Shown: positions 53,126 to 61,905, counted from the first letter of the stretch. The stretch is 64,000 nt of DNA from Azotobacter vinelandii (GCF_001571105.1 NZ_BCTD01000015.1), one strand, 5' to 3'. The notes: a model not told the origin generated them from the letters alone. Numbers and translations are program-made.

Positions 53126-53718
53126 GGTTCGCCGCCGCCCGCCACTGGGTGTTCGACATGGACGGTACCCTGACCGTCGCCGTCCATGATTTCGCCGCCA
53201 TCCGCCGCGCCCTGGAGATCCCGCCGGAGGACGACATCCTCCACCACCTGGCGGCCCTGCCGGCGGAGCAGGCGCTGGCCAAGCGTGCCTGGCTGCTCGA
53301 ACACGAACGCGCCCTGGCCCTGGGCGCGCGTCCGGCCGCCGGCGCGGTGGAATTGGTGCGCACGCTGTGCCGGCGCGGCTGCCGGCTCGGCCTGCTGACG
53401 CGCAACGCCCACGAATTGGCGCTGCTCACCCTGGCGGCGATCGGCCTGGCCGACTGCTTCGCCGGTGTGGATATCGTCGGTCGCGACGAGGCGCCGCCCA
53501 AGCCGCATCCCGGCGGCCTGCTGCAACTGGCCGCGGCCTGGGGCGTGGCGCCCGCGGAGCTGGTGATGGTCGGCGACTACCGCAACGATCTGGAGTGCGC
53601 GCGCGGCGCGGGGGCGCACGCCGTGCTGATCCGCCCGACGGAAAATCCCTGGCCCGAACTGACCGACTGGCAGGTGCGCGACTGTTTCGAACTGCTGGCG
53701 CAACTGCGCGGCGAGTGA
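53122..53718 (+). CDS. HAD family phosphatase, GTG start
   Basis: A 198-residue HAD hydrolase. Motif I is FDMDGTLT (both Asp present), motif II LLTRN, Lys in PPKPHPGG and motif IV VGDYRNDLECARGAG, so the active site is complete. It resembles phosphoglycolate-phosphatase-like enzymes; the true substrate is unknown. Start is a GTG overlapping the tesB stop; no ATG precedes motif I. Confidence 0.8.
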   Translation: MRFAAARHWVFDMDGTLTVAVHDFAAIRRALEIPPEDDILHHLAALPAEQALAKRAWLLEHERALALGARPAAGAVELVRTLCRRGCRLGLLTRNAHELALLTLAAIGLADCFAGVDIVGRDEAPPKPHPGGLLQLAAAWGVAPAELVMVGDYRNDLECARGAGAHAVLIRPTENPWPELTDWQVRDCFELLAQLRGE

Positions 53719-53726
53719 GGTCCCGG

Positions 53727-54581
53727 TCACAGCCTGCTGGTCTGGAAGGTGTTGCAGCGTCCGCTTTCGCCGCTCTCGAGGCCCATCCGGAACCAACGCA
53801 CCCGCTGTTCCGAGGTGCCGTGGGTGAAGGAGTCGGGCACCACCTGGCCACGACCGTGGCGCTGCAGGCGGTCGTCGCCGATGGCGTTGGCGGCGTTCAG
53901 GGCCTCTTCCAGGTCGCCGGGCTCCAGCCAGTCCAGGCGCTGCTGGGCATGGTGGGCCCAGACCCCGGCCAGGCAGTCGGCCTGCAGTTCCTGGCGCACC
54001 AGCAGGCCGTTGGCGCCCTCCATGCGCTCGCCGCGCTGGCGGGCGGCGTTCACCTGGGCGGAGACGCCGAGCAGGGTCTGTACGTGATGGCCGACTTCGT
54101 GGGCGATCACGTAGGCCTGGGCGAAGTCGCCGGAAGCGCCGAAGCGCTGGGCCAGTTCGCGGAAGAACGCCAGATCCAGGTAGACCCGCTGGTCGGCCGG
54201 GCAGTAGAAGGGGCCGACCGCCTGGCTGGCGAAGCCGCAGGCGGAACTCACCCCCTGGCTGAACAGCACCAGGGTCGGCTCCCGGTACTGGCGCCCGGCC
54301 CGCTGGAACAACTGGCGCCAGGTGTCTTCGGTGTCGCCGAGCACGGCGCGGACGAATTCGGCCTGTTCGTCGTGGGCGGGCGGAGCGCCGCTCTGCCCCG
54401 TGCCGGGCGAACTCTGGCTGGTCAGTTCGGTGAGGATCTGCCCCGGGTCCTGGCCCATCAGCAGGCCGACGATCACCACCAGCGCGATGCCGCCGAGGCC
54501 GAGTCCCTTGCCGCCGACGTGCAGGCCGCCGCCACGCGCGTCCACCACGTTGTCGCTGCGTCGAGCCCGTTTCCAGCGCAT
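53727..54581 (-). CDS. putative neutral zinc metallopeptidase (YpfJ family)
   Basis: A 284-residue protein with a short cytoplasmic start, one membrane segment (about residues 26-43) and a periplasmic domain with HEVGHHVQ (zinc motif HExxH at 161-165), preceded by CGFASQAVGPFYCP and followed by a Glu-containing stretch ELQADCLAGVWAH that supplies the third ligand. The family is widespread, but substrates are unknown. The gene is convergent with the HAD gene, eight bases apart. Confidence 0.85.
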   Translation of the reverse strand: MRWKRARRSDNVVDARGGGLHVGGKGLGLGGIALVVIVGLLMGQDPGQILTELTSQSSPGTGQSGAPPAHDEQAEFVRAVLGDTEDTWRQLFQRAGRQYREPTLVLFSQGVSSACGFASQAVGPFYCPADQRVYLDLAFFRELAQRFGASGDFAQAYVIAHEVGHHVQTLLGVSAQVNAARQRGERMEGANGLLVRQELQADCLAGVWAHHAQQRLDWLEPGDLEEALNAANAIGDDRLQRHGRGQVVPDSFTHGTSEQRVRWFRMGLESGESGRCNTFQTSRL

Positions 54582-54672
54582 GGCGGTACTCCCTCCGAGT
54601 CGAGCGATTACTCCTCAGTCTAGGCGCCGATCTCCTGGATTGCGCGGCGGGATCGCCGGCCCCGGCGCGGGC

Positions 54673-55107
54673 TCAGCGCGCCGGATAGTCGGCGAGCACG
54701 CGTCGTTCGCCGCTGCGGGTGACGCCGATCACCTGGTAGGCGTCCTGGCGCTCGCCGATCTCCATGCCCGGCGAGCCGACCGGCATGCCCGGCACGGCGA
54801 CGCCGATCAGGTCCGGCTCGCGCCGCAGCCTGAGGATATCGGCGGCCGGCACATGGCCCTCGACGAACTTGCCGTCGATCAGTGCGGTATGGCAGGAGCC
54901 CAGACTGTGGGGCACGCCCAGGCGGGACTTGAGCGCAGCCATGTCCGCCTCGATGTGGTCGTCGACGGCGAAGCCATTGGCCTGCAGGTGGCGGATCCAG
55001 TCCTGGCAGCAGCCGCAGTTGGGATCGCGGTACACGTCGATGGCGACGGGATCGGCGGCCTGGACGGCGCCGGCGAAAGCGAGAGCGAGCAGGACGGAAC
55101 GGTGCAT
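54673..55107 (-). CDS. DUF411 periplasmic metal-binding-like protein
   Basis: A 144-residue exported protein. A signal peptide ends near residue 17 (VQA-ADP). The DUF411 signature is DPNCGCCQDW, a CxCC metal-binding-like motif, followed by LGSCHTALIDGKFVEGHVPA. Family members are often near copper-handling genes, which is not the case here. Start at 55107 by signal-peptide position. Confidence 0.85.
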   Translation of the reverse strand: MHRSVLLALAFAGAVQAADPVAIDVYRDPNCGCCQDWIRHLQANGFAVDDHIEADMAALKSRLGVPHSLGSCHTALIDGKFVEGHVPAADILRLRREPDLIGVAVPGMPVGSPGMEIGERQDAYQVIGVTRSGERRVLADYPAR

Positions 55108-55283
55108 GGGAATCTCCGGTGAAGGCGGGCGTGCAGGATAATCCTCCCGTTCCGGCAGCCCAACCCCATCGGTATGGCGAACGAATGGCGCCGGCGCGGG
55201 TCTTTTGTTGATCGTCACACAGATGGCCAAACGCCGTCCCGCTCCGGGGCGGCGGCGCATTCCTTTTGATGGAGAGAGTCGAC

Positions 55284-55787
55284 ATGCTTTTCGCCCGAAT
55301 CGTCCTGCTGCTTCAGGTCGTGGTCATGGGCGGCGTGGGCCTGGCCTACTGGCTGCGCCCCTACGAAATGGCCAACCTGAACGGCATGCTGTTGATGGAG
55401 GCGGTCTCGGCGAGCAATACCCGGGTCTATTACGGCGGCCTGCAACTGGGCCTGGCGCTGTTCCTGCTATGGTCGACCCGGCGCCCGGAACGGGTGCGCA
55501 GCGCCCTGGTGCTGCTGGTCATGATGCAGGCGGCGCTGGTGCTGGCGCGAATCGGCGCGCTCTGGCTGGATGGCGGCACCCTGCGCAACCTGGACATCGG
55601 CGCGCTGTCCTACAAGCTGCTCAGCGCGCTGCTGGCGCTGCTCGCCCTGTACCGCCTGAAGCCCGAGCCCGCGGTGGCGCCGCCGTTGTCGGCGACACCG
55701 GCGCCGGGAGCCTTCGACGACGACTTCGAACGCCTGCATCGCCAGGAGCCGTCGCCGGACCGGCCCGACGAGACGCGACACGACTGA
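55284..55787 (+). CDS. small four-helix membrane protein (DUF4345-like)
   Basis: A 167-residue protein with four hydrophobic segments (about residues 3-25, 45-68, 73-95, 105-127), the second starting YYGGLQLGLALFLLW, and a hydrophilic Pro/Asp-rich tail. The pattern resembles DUF4345; function unknown. GGAGAGAG lies before the ATG at 55284. Confidence 0.6.
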   Translation: MLFARIVLLLQVVVMGGVGLAYWLRPYEMANLNGMLLMEAVSASNTRVYYGGLQLGLALFLLWSTRRPERVRSALVLLVMMQAALVLARIGALWLDGGTLRNLDIGALSYKLLSALLALLALYRLKPEPAVAPPLSATPAPGAFDDDFERLHRQEPSPDRPDETRHD

Positions 55788-55794
55788 GCGCGGT

Positions 55795-56880
55795 TCAGCG
55801 CCGCTCCAGCAGCACTCCCGACTCCATGTGGTGGGTGTAGGGGAACTGGTCGAACAGCGCGCAGCGCACGACGCGGTGCGTGTCGTGGAGCCGGGCGATG
55901 TTCGCCGCCAGGGTTTCCGGGTTGCAGGAGATGTAGAGAATGCGCCCGAAGCGCCGGGCCAGCTCGCAGGTGTCCGGGTCCATGCCGGCGCGCGGCGGAT
56001 CGACGAACAGGCTGCCGAAGTCGTAGCCCTTCAGGTCGACGCCGGCCAGCCGGCGGAACGGCCGCACCTCGTTGAGCGCCTGGGTCAGCTCCTCGGCGGA
56101 CAGGCGCACCAGGGTCACGTTGTCCACGCCGTTGCTTTCCAGATTGGTCAGCGCGGCGTTGACCGAGGTCTTGCTGATCTCGGTGGCCAGCACCCGGCGC
56201 ACGCGGGTCGCCAGCGGCAGGGTGAAGTTGCCGTTGCCGCAGTACAGCTCCAGCAGGTCGTCGTCGCGCTCGCCCAGAACGTCATGGGCCCAGTTCAGCA
56301 TCTTCCGGCAGACCACGCCGTTGGGCTGGGTGAAGGCGCCCTCCGGCTGGCGGTAGCGGAAACGCCGCCCGGCCACTTCCAGTTCCTCTTCCACGTAGTC
56401 GCGGCCGACGACCAGGCGCTGGCCCCGCGAGCGGCCGACGATGCTCACCCCCAGTTCCGCGGCGAGCCGCTCGGCGGCGGTCTGCCAGAAGGTGTCCAGC
56501 GGGCGGTGGTAGCACAGGGTGATCAGCGCGTCGCCGGCCAGGGTGGTGAGGAATTCCACCTGAAACAGCTTGAAGCCCAGCGCGGCGTTCTCCCAGGCGG
56601 CCTTCAGGCGCGGCATCAGATCGTTGATGCGCTCGCTGGCGATGGGGAAGTCGTCGAGGAGGATGGGCTTGCGCTTGTCGCCGGGATCGAACATCGCATA
56701 GTGGCGCGCTTCGCCCTCGCGCCACAGGCGGAATTCGGCGCGCAGGCGATAGTGCTCGCGGGGTGAGTCGAACACCTCCGGCTCGGGCGCGGCGAACGGC
56801 GCCAGCAGTCCGCTCAGGCGCGCCTGCTTGTCGGCCAGTTGGGCGTCGTAGTGCGAGGGGTCGAAATGCGGAAGACTCAT
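55795..56880 (-). CDS. trmA: tRNA (uracil-54-C5)-methyltransferase TrmA
   Basis: A 361-residue SAM-dependent enzyme that forms ribothymidine at position 54 of tRNA. The SAM motif is LLELYCGNGNFTLPLA, the DPPRAG motif follows, and the nucleophilic Cys is in YISCNPETLAANI. The C-terminal Glu lies in HHMESGVLLER. Full length for the family. The next gene upstream on this strand, a purine permease, is 34 bases away. Confidence 0.95.
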   Translation of the reverse strand: MSLPHFDPSHYDAQLADKQARLSGLLAPFAAPEPEVFDSPREHYRLRAEFRLWREGEARHYAMFDPGDKRKPILLDDFPIASERINDLMPRLKAAWENAALGFKLFQVEFLTTLAGDALITLCYHRPLDTFWQTAAERLAAELGVSIVGRSRGQRLVVGRDYVEEELEVAGRRFRYRQPEGAFTQPNGVVCRKMLNWAHDVLGERDDDLLELYCGNGNFTLPLATRVRRVLATEISKTSVNAALTNLESNGVDNVTLVRLSAEELTQALNEVRPFRRLAGVDLKGYDFGSLFVDPPRAGMDPDTCELARRFGRILYISCNPETLAANIARLHDTHRVVRCALFDQFPYTHHMESGVLLERR

Positions 56881-56914
56881 GGGCGGCTCATGGGGCGTGA
56901 AAGTGGGGGATGGC

Positions 56915-58210
56915 TCATGCGCCGAACCAGCCGAGCTTGACCACGAACAGCGCGGCGAGGATCAGCAGCGCCGGGTTCAGTTCGTGGCGGCGGCCGGTGC
57001 AGAGCTTGATCGCGCTCCAGGCGATGAAACCGAAGGCGATGCCGTTGGCGATCGAATAGGTCAGCGGCATGGCCAGGGCGGTGACCAGTGCCGGCGCGGC
57101 GCTGGTCAGGTCGCTCCAGTCGAGTTCGCCGAGGGCGGAAACCATCAGTACGGCGACGAACAGCAGCGCCGGCGCGGTGGCGAAGGGCGGAATGCTGGCG
57201 GCCAGCGGGGCGAAGAACAGGCTGAGCAGGAACAGCAGGGCGACGGTGCAGGCGGTCAGCCCGGTGCGTCCGCCGGCGCTCACCCCGGCGGCGGACTCGA
57301 TGTAGCTGGTGGTGGTCGAGGTGCCGAGCAGGGCGCCGCCCATGGCCGCGGCGCTGTCGGCGATGAGCGCGCGGCCCATCTTCGGCAGGCGACCGTCCGC
57401 GGTCATCAGCCCGGCGCGGCGGGCCACGGCGATCAGGGTGCCGGAATTGTCGAACACGTCGACGAAGAGGAAGGCGAAGACCACGCTGACCAGGCCGATC
57501 TCCAGGGCGCCGGCGATGTCCAGTTGCAGCAGGGTCGGCGCCAGCGACGGCGGCGGCGCCAGTACCCCGGCGAAGGGGATGACGTCGAGGCCGACGGCGG
57601 CCAGGGTCACGGCGAGGATGCCGAGCAGCACCGCGCCGGGCACCCGGCGCGCCTCCAGGGCGACGATCAGCAGAAAACCCAGCGCGGCGAGGATCGGCGG
57701 GGCCTGGGTCAGGTCGCCGAGGGTCAGCAGGGTCACCGGATGGCCTTCGACGATGTCGGCGTTCTGCAGGGCGATCAGCGCGAGGAACAGACCGATGCCG
57801 GCGCCGATGGCCAGACGCAGCGGGAGCGGAATGCTGTCGACGATCCACTGGCGGATGCGCAGCACCGAGATCAGGAAGAACAGGCAGGCGGAGAGGAACA
57901 CCGCGCCGAGCCCCACTTGCCAGCTGTGGCCCATCTGCAGCACCACGCCGTAGGTGAAGAAGGCGTTGAGGCCCATGCCGGGGGCCAGGGCGATCGGGTA
58001 GTTGGCGATCAGCCCCATCAGCGCCGAGCCGATGGCCGCGGCCAGGGCGGTGGCAACGAACACCGCGCCCTTGTCCATGCCCGTCTCGCCGAGGATGCCC
58101 GGATTGACGAAGAGGATGTAGGCCATGGTCAGGAAGGTGGTCAGGCCGGCCAGCAGTTCGGTGCGCACCGTGGTGCCATGGGCTTCGAGTCGGAACAGCT
58201 TCTCCAGCAT
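56915..58210 (-). CDS. NCS2-type (AzgA) purine permease
   Basis: A 431-residue permease with about twelve to fourteen membrane segments. It opens MLEKLFRLEAHGTTVRTELL and contains ALAPGMGLNAFFTY, DNSGTLIAVARRAGLM and GTSTTTSYIESAAGVSAGGRTG, signatures of AzgA/AdeP-GhxP hypoxanthine/guanine/adenine transporters. The start at 58210 is family-typical. It may be cotranscribed with trmA. Exact purine specificity is not readable. Confidence 0.9.
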   Translation of the reverse strand: MLEKLFRLEAHGTTVRTELLAGLTTFLTMAYILFVNPGILGETGMDKGAVFVATALAAAIGSALMGLIANYPIALAPGMGLNAFFTYGVVLQMGHSWQVGLGAVFLSACLFFLISVLRIRQWIVDSIPLPLRLAIGAGIGLFLALIALQNADIVEGHPVTLLTLGDLTQAPPILAALGFLLIVALEARRVPGAVLLGILAVTLAAVGLDVIPFAGVLAPPPSLAPTLLQLDIAGALEIGLVSVVFAFLFVDVFDNSGTLIAVARRAGLMTADGRLPKMGRALIADSAAAMGGALLGTSTTTSYIESAAGVSAGGRTGLTACTVALLFLLSLFFAPLAASIPPFATAPALLFVAVLMVSALGELDWSDLTSAAPALVTALAMPLTYSIANGIAFGFIAWSAIKLCTGRRHELNPALLILAALFVVKLGWFGA

Positions 58211-58490
58211 GCGGATCTCCGTCGGTGCCCCGGCTCGGGGAAAGGCCGGGCAGGGCGCGCCACGCCGCGCGAAAGGGCTGCGGATGATAGCAGCTCGGCG
58301 TAACCGGGAAAATTTGCCGGGCGCACGGCTGTGAAGGTTCGACGGATTGCTCGCCGGGATATCGAGGCCGCCGAAGGCCTGTTCGGCTGCTTCGATCATC
58401 CCGCCGCTCGACCGCTCGCGCGAGCCGGCGCGCTGCGGAAACCGCCGCTACCTCTGTGGAGTTCGTCGCCCTGGCTCGAGGAGAAAACCG

Positions 58491-58787
58491 ATGGGCGATG
58501 CCCTCTACCTGCAACCGGCCTTCGACCGGCCGGCAGACTTTCCGCGCGGCGCCCAAGGCGCTCGCCGAGCCGGGTCTGGCGCAGCCGCTGCCGCCGACCC
58601 CGGCGCTCGAGCGGCTGGCGCCGGCCACCTATGCGCTGTGCCTGAGCCTGCCCGACGCCAGCGCCCCGGTGTGGCTGGCGCCGGCCTTCGACATTCCGAG
58701 GGTGCGCGCCAAGCTGAGCTTTCACTGTGGCTGCCCGCCGGTGGCCGTCCATGGGCGGGCCGCCTTCGCCATGCTCGACGCCGGCGG
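58491..58787 (+). pseudogene. phnH: phnH remnant (with the phnG tail in front)
   Basis: ATG at 58491 with GAGGAGAAAA upstream begins MGDALYLQPAFDRPADF, the start of the C-P lyase subunit PhnH. The match continues only after a frameshift: FRAAPKALAEPG, YALCLSLPDASAPVWLAPAFD and LSFHCGCPP. The protein then breaks off and joins phnK-like sequence; the C-terminal half is gone. Just upstream, VEFVALARGEN (58456-58488) looks like the tail of PhnG. No functional product is expected. Confidence 0.7.
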
Positions 58788-59070
58788 CCTCGACGATCTG
58801 CCGGGCACCTTCTCCGGTGGCATGCAGCAGCGCCTGCAGATCGTCCGCAACCCGATTTCCGGCCATCATGGACGAGCCTGTCGGTCCGGGCGCGGTTGCT
58901 CGACCTGCTGCGCGAGCGTGGTGATCGTCATTCACGACCCTTCCGTCGCACGCCTGCTGGCCGATCGGTTGATGGTGATGTGTCGCTCGCGGGTGGTGGA
59001 AACCGGGCTGACCGACCGGGTGCTGGATGATCCGCAGTATGCCTACACGCGGCTGCAGCCATGGGCGGCT
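58788..59070 (+). pseudogene. phnK: phnK remnant
   Basis: The C-terminal part of the PhnK ATP-binding protein of the C-P lyase complex: LDDLPGTFSGGMQQRLQI (signature motif), SLSVRARLLDLLR in another frame, then VVIVIHDPSVARLLADRL and VVETGLTDRVLDDPQYAYT back in the first. The Walker A half is missing and Walker B is disrupted by frameshifts. It is fused directly to the phnH piece, so phnI, phnJ and the 5' part of phnK were deleted. Confidence 0.72.
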
Positions 59071-59100
59071 TCTGTCTGCCGCTGGTCCTGCGCAAAAAGC

Positions 59101-59125
59101 TTCGCCAGCAAGCCGGCTCCGGCAG
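59101..59125. repeat. REP-like sequence
   Basis: The sequence contains the palindrome AGCCGGCT within TTCGCCAGCAAGCCGGCTCC, which resembles the REP elements of pseudomonads. Only one copy is seen in the window, so the assignment rests on form. Confidence 0.4.
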
Positions 59126-59227
59126 GGGCTTGGCATGGGCCGCCAACACGGCGTCATTTCCATTCGGTGTTGGCGCGAGGGGGACGCCGAGTCCTTGCTT
59201 GCGAACCGGTTTGCATCCGGGGCGAAC

Positions 59228-59386
59228 GGCCCTCTCCCCAACCCTCTCCCGGGGGGAGAGGGGGCGGGTTGGTGCAGCGCCGAAGCCCAGGCGTCACGCG
59301 AGGCGCCGCTGCGGTCGTTCGTCCAATCTCCCAGTCCCGCTCGTTCCAACCCCCTCTCCCTGCGGGAGAGGGCTGGGGTGAGGGGC
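59228..59386. repeat. inverted pair of CCCTCTCCC/GGGAGAGGG hairpin repeats
   Basis: Two copies of a ~41-base element in opposite orientation: 59228-59268, with stem CCCTCTCCC (59242-59250) and GGGAGAGGG (59254-59262), and 59346-59386, with the same stem at 59352-59360 and 59364-59372. They are separated by 77 bases. Such hairpins are dispersed non-coding repeats in many proteobacteria, often in degraded regions. Confidence 0.65.
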
Positions 59387-59412
59387 CAACCCACGCCTGG
59401 CCTTCACCTCTT

Positions 59413-60036
59413 CCTTTCGCCGGGGCAGCGCCGGTTCGCCCAGGAAGACCGGTACCGCGAGTACTATGGGCAAGTACCAGCTCGATGCTGGGCAGATGGC
59501 TGTCTTCAGCCGCCGGCAGAAAGCCAATTCGCTGGCATACAGCGACCGCCAGCGGCGCGCCATCGTCGAGGAGTGCCGGGCGCGCGGGCTGTCGATCGCC
59601 AGCCTCGACGACACGACCTTCGAGCACGTCGCCGAGTCGGCCGGCTTCGGCATGTCCATCGCCGGGTTCCCGACCAGCCTCGCGGCTGCGCAGGCCAGCC
59701 ACCGCGCCGGACTCGAGGTGCCGATGGGGCGCCGAACCTGGTCCGCGACGGCTCGCACTCGGGTAATATCGCCGCGGCCGAACTGGCGCGTCAGGGCGTA
59801 CTCGACATTCTCTCCAGCGACTATTATCCGGCGAGCCTGCTGCCGGCCGGGCAGGAAAACGACTACGACCTGCCGCGGGCGGTGGCCACCGTCACCCGCG
59901 GCCGGCGGTGGCCGCCGGGCTGGCGGATCGCGGCGAACCGCAGGTCGGCCTGCGCGTCGATCTGCTGCAGGCGCGGGTGGTCGGTGCGCAGGCGGCGGTG
60001 CGGCAAGTCTGGCGAAAAGGGGAACGGGTGTTCTGA
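59413..60036 (+). pseudogene. phnM: phnM remnant
   Basis: The C-terminal half of PhnM, the triphosphonate hydrolase of the C-P lyase pathway, in pieces: SPGQRRFAQEDRYREYYG, then after a shift RRAIVEECRARGLSIASLDD, TFEHVAESAGFGMSIAGFP, then after another shift APNLVRDGSHSGN, DILSSDYYPASLL, and finally, in a third frame, VWRKGERVF with TGA at 60034-60036. At least three frameshifts separate the blocks; the N-terminal half with the metal-binding His motif is gone. The stop overlaps the phnN ATG (TGATG), preserving the ancestral coupling. Confidence 0.75.
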
Positions 60037-60587
60037 TGGGCGGACGGCTGATTTATCTGATGGGCGCCTCGGGCTCCGGCAAGGACAGTCTGCTGGAGGC
60101 CGTGCGCGAGCGTGTGCTGGCGGCTGGCGGGCGGATCGTCCGGCGGGTCGTCACCCGCTCGCCGGAAGCGGTCGGCGAAGACGCGCTCGGCGTTTCGCCG
60201 GAGCGCTTCGAGCAACTGCTGGCCGAGGGCGCCTTCGCCCTGCACTGGCGGGCCAACGGGCTGGCCTACGGCATTCCGCGGCAGATCGACGACTGGCTGG
60301 TCGATGGTCGCGACGTGCTGATCAACGGCTCGCGCGGCCACCTGGCCGAGGCGCGGCGGCGCTACCCGGAGCTCTGTGCGGTGCTGCTGACGGTCGAGCC
60401 GCAGGTGCTGCGCCAGCGCCTGCTGGCGCGCGGCCGCGAGACGATCGAAGAGATCGAGGCCCGGCTGGCGCGCAACGCGCGGTTGCCGCTGGACGGCGAG
60501 GACTGCCAGCGGCTGGATAACTCGGCCAGCCTGGCGCAGACCGCCGAGGCCCTGCTGCGGCTGATCCGGAAGCGCGCATGCGCCTGA
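60036..60587 (+). CDS. phnN: ribose 1,5-bisphosphate phosphokinase PhnN
   Basis: A 183-residue guanylate-kinase-like enzyme that makes PRPP from ribose 1,5-bisphosphate in the C-P lyase pathway. The P-loop GASGSGKD is near residue 10, RRVVTRSPEAVGED follows, and HWRANGLAYGIP is the family motif. The frame is complete with no internal stop, unlike its neighbours. It might still be useful for PRPP recycling, or it may simply be too recently orphaned to show damage. Confidence 0.85.
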   Translation: MGGRLIYLMGASGSGKDSLLEAVRERVLAAGGRIVRRVVTRSPEAVGEDALGVSPERFEQLLAEGAFALHWRANGLAYGIPRQIDDWLVDGRDVLINGSRGHLAEARRRYPELCAVLLTVEPQVLRQRLLARGRETIEEIEARLARNARLPLDGEDCQRLDNSASLAQTAEALLRLIRKRACA

Positions 60588-60902
60588 CCCTGCTCGGCAG
60601 CGGCAATACCCGCCAGGTGCCGGTATACGGCTGCGAGTGCGTCGCTTGCGAGCGGGCGCGGCGGGAGCCGGTCCCGACACGCTCGGACTCGCCGAGGCCG
60701 GTGTCGCGCCGCCGCTCGACCTGTTGGTGCCGGACTGCTCGGAGCCGCCGCAGCCGGAGCCGTGCAATCACAACGACCTGCCGCGGGCACTGGCGGTCGT
60801 CGCGCGGCTGCGCCCGGCCGAGACGGTGCCGACCCACATCGGCCATAACCTCGACGCCTGGCTGATGGAGCATCCGGCGGCGTTGCCGGCGGGGGACGGG
60901 CG
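60578..60902 (+). pseudogene. phnP: phnP remnant
   Basis: The start MRLTLLGSGNTRQVPVYGCE and CVACERARREP match PhnP, the cyclic ribose phosphodiesterase. After a short stretch the frame shifts and the match resumes only at the C-terminus: CNHNDLPRALAVVARLRP and THIGHNLDAWLMEHPAALP. The central metal-binding region is deleted. It overlaps the end of phnN by 10 bases, the original arrangement. Confidence 0.72.
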
Positions 60903-60904
60903 CT

Positions 60905-61186
60905 GTGGGCGCGCGCGGCCTGACCCCGCTGCTGCGCTTGGGCATGACCGGTTTCGCCCTGTCCGCCGCGCTGCTGCCGGACTTCCGGGCGCTCTGGGGA
61001 CTGCCCTATACCGAGGTCGGATGGATCGGCGGCGGCTTCTTTCTCGGTTGCGTGGCGACGGTGACCGACCTGGCCGGCCTGGAAGAGCTTCAATGCGAGT
61101 TCGGCGCGTTGGGGGACGAGTTGGCCAAGGTGATCGGCTACGACATCGAGTTCCAGCCGGTGACGAATCGGAGCGCAGTGCTCTAA
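60905..61186 (+). pseudogene. chimeric fragment: MFS start fused to a phosphonate-binding-protein start
   Basis: A 93-residue open frame of two unrelated parts. Residues 1-52 look like the first membrane segments of an MFS carrier (FALSAALLPDFRALWG, GWIGGGFFLGCVA). Residues 55-93 look like the N-terminal end of a PhnD/PtxB-type binding protein (FGALGDELAKVIGYDIEFQPV, then TNRSAVL), cut off by a stop. Both parents are incomplete, which suggests a deletion junction rather than a gene. The second part fits the phosphonate theme of the neighbours. Confidence 0.5.
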
Positions 61187-61203
61187 GCGCTGCGCTTCGC
61201 CAT

Positions 61204-61782
61204 CTAGCGCTTCCGGGCGGCGAGCCATGCGATGACGCGCTCCGCATCGCTGTCGGCAGGATAGACGGGGTAGAACACTTTCTTGATCCGCCCGGCGCGG
61301 GCGATCAGCGTGAGCCGCCTGATCAGCACCTGCCCGGCCACCGTGAAGGTGGGAAGCCGCAAGGCTTCGGCGAAGGCGAGCCGGGCGTCGCTCAACAGTC
61401 GAAACGGCAGGTGCAGTCGCTCGACGGCCTCTCGCTGGTACTCCGTATCCTGCGCGCTCAGGCCGTAGACCGATGCACCCAGGGCGTGGAGTTGCGCGTG
61501 GTGATCGCGGTAGGCGCAGGACTGGGGCGTACAGCCGCGGGCACCGGGTAGCGCATTCCATGCCGGCGTGCCACCGAGCGGTTCCTGATCGGGTTTCCCT
61601 GTCCGTGGATAGCAATAGACGACGACCCAGGGCGTTCCTGCCCCGGAAAGGTCCACGCTTTCTCCGGAGGTCGCCGGCAAGGCGATCGTGGGTAGCCGCG
61701 TACCGGGGAGGTGGTCGCAGGCTCCATCGTCCCGTGGAACGGGCAGATCATCGGGAAGGGCGTGAAGGTTGTCCGAGCGCAT
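61204..61782 (-). CDS. peroxiredoxin (BCP-like)
   Basis: A 192-residue thiol peroxidase. The active region reads GCTPQSCAYRD: Cys84 as peroxidatic residue and Cys89 four residues later as in atypical two-Cys BCP-type enzymes. WVVVYCYPRTG and RLPFRLLSDARLAFAEAL type segments support the fold. It has an unusual extended start of about 25 residues before the domain. Cytoplasmic, as no signal peptide is present. It is on the strand opposite to the decayed phosphonate genes. Confidence 0.78.
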   Translation of the reverse strand: MRSDNLHALPDDLPVPRDDGACDHLPGTRLPTIALPATSGESVDLSGAGTPWVVVYCYPRTGKPDQEPLGGTPAWNALPGARGCTPQSCAYRDHHAQLHALGASVYGLSAQDTEYQREAVERLHLPFRLLSDARLAFAEALRLPTFTVAGQVLIRRLTLIARAGRIKKVFYPVYPADSDAERVIAWLAARKR

Positions 61783-61905
61783 GGTTACCGGCTCCTTTGG
61801 CCATTGGGGACTCGAGCAGTCTCCCAGGGACTGCGGTCCGTTGCATCAGGGTGGCGTCTTTGCACGGCTCGCGATCGGGGCAGGGGCTTCTTTCGGCCGG
61901 AGGCG

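Larger units (their letters stand above)
59071..59412. other. repeat-filled gap between the phnK and phnM remnants
   Basis: No coding remnant recognised. It holds a REP-like sequence (59101-59125) and an inverted pair of GC-rich hairpin repeats. phnL, which normally lies here, is absent. Confidence 0.5.

Noticed and set aside
59228..59386. CRISPR array
   Set aside because: Only two repeat copies in opposite orientation, with no regular spacers and no cas genes.
58396..59394. A 332-codon minus-strand frame over the phosphonate remnants
   Set aside because: It has no family match, whereas plus-strand frames show clear PhnH and PhnK motifs.
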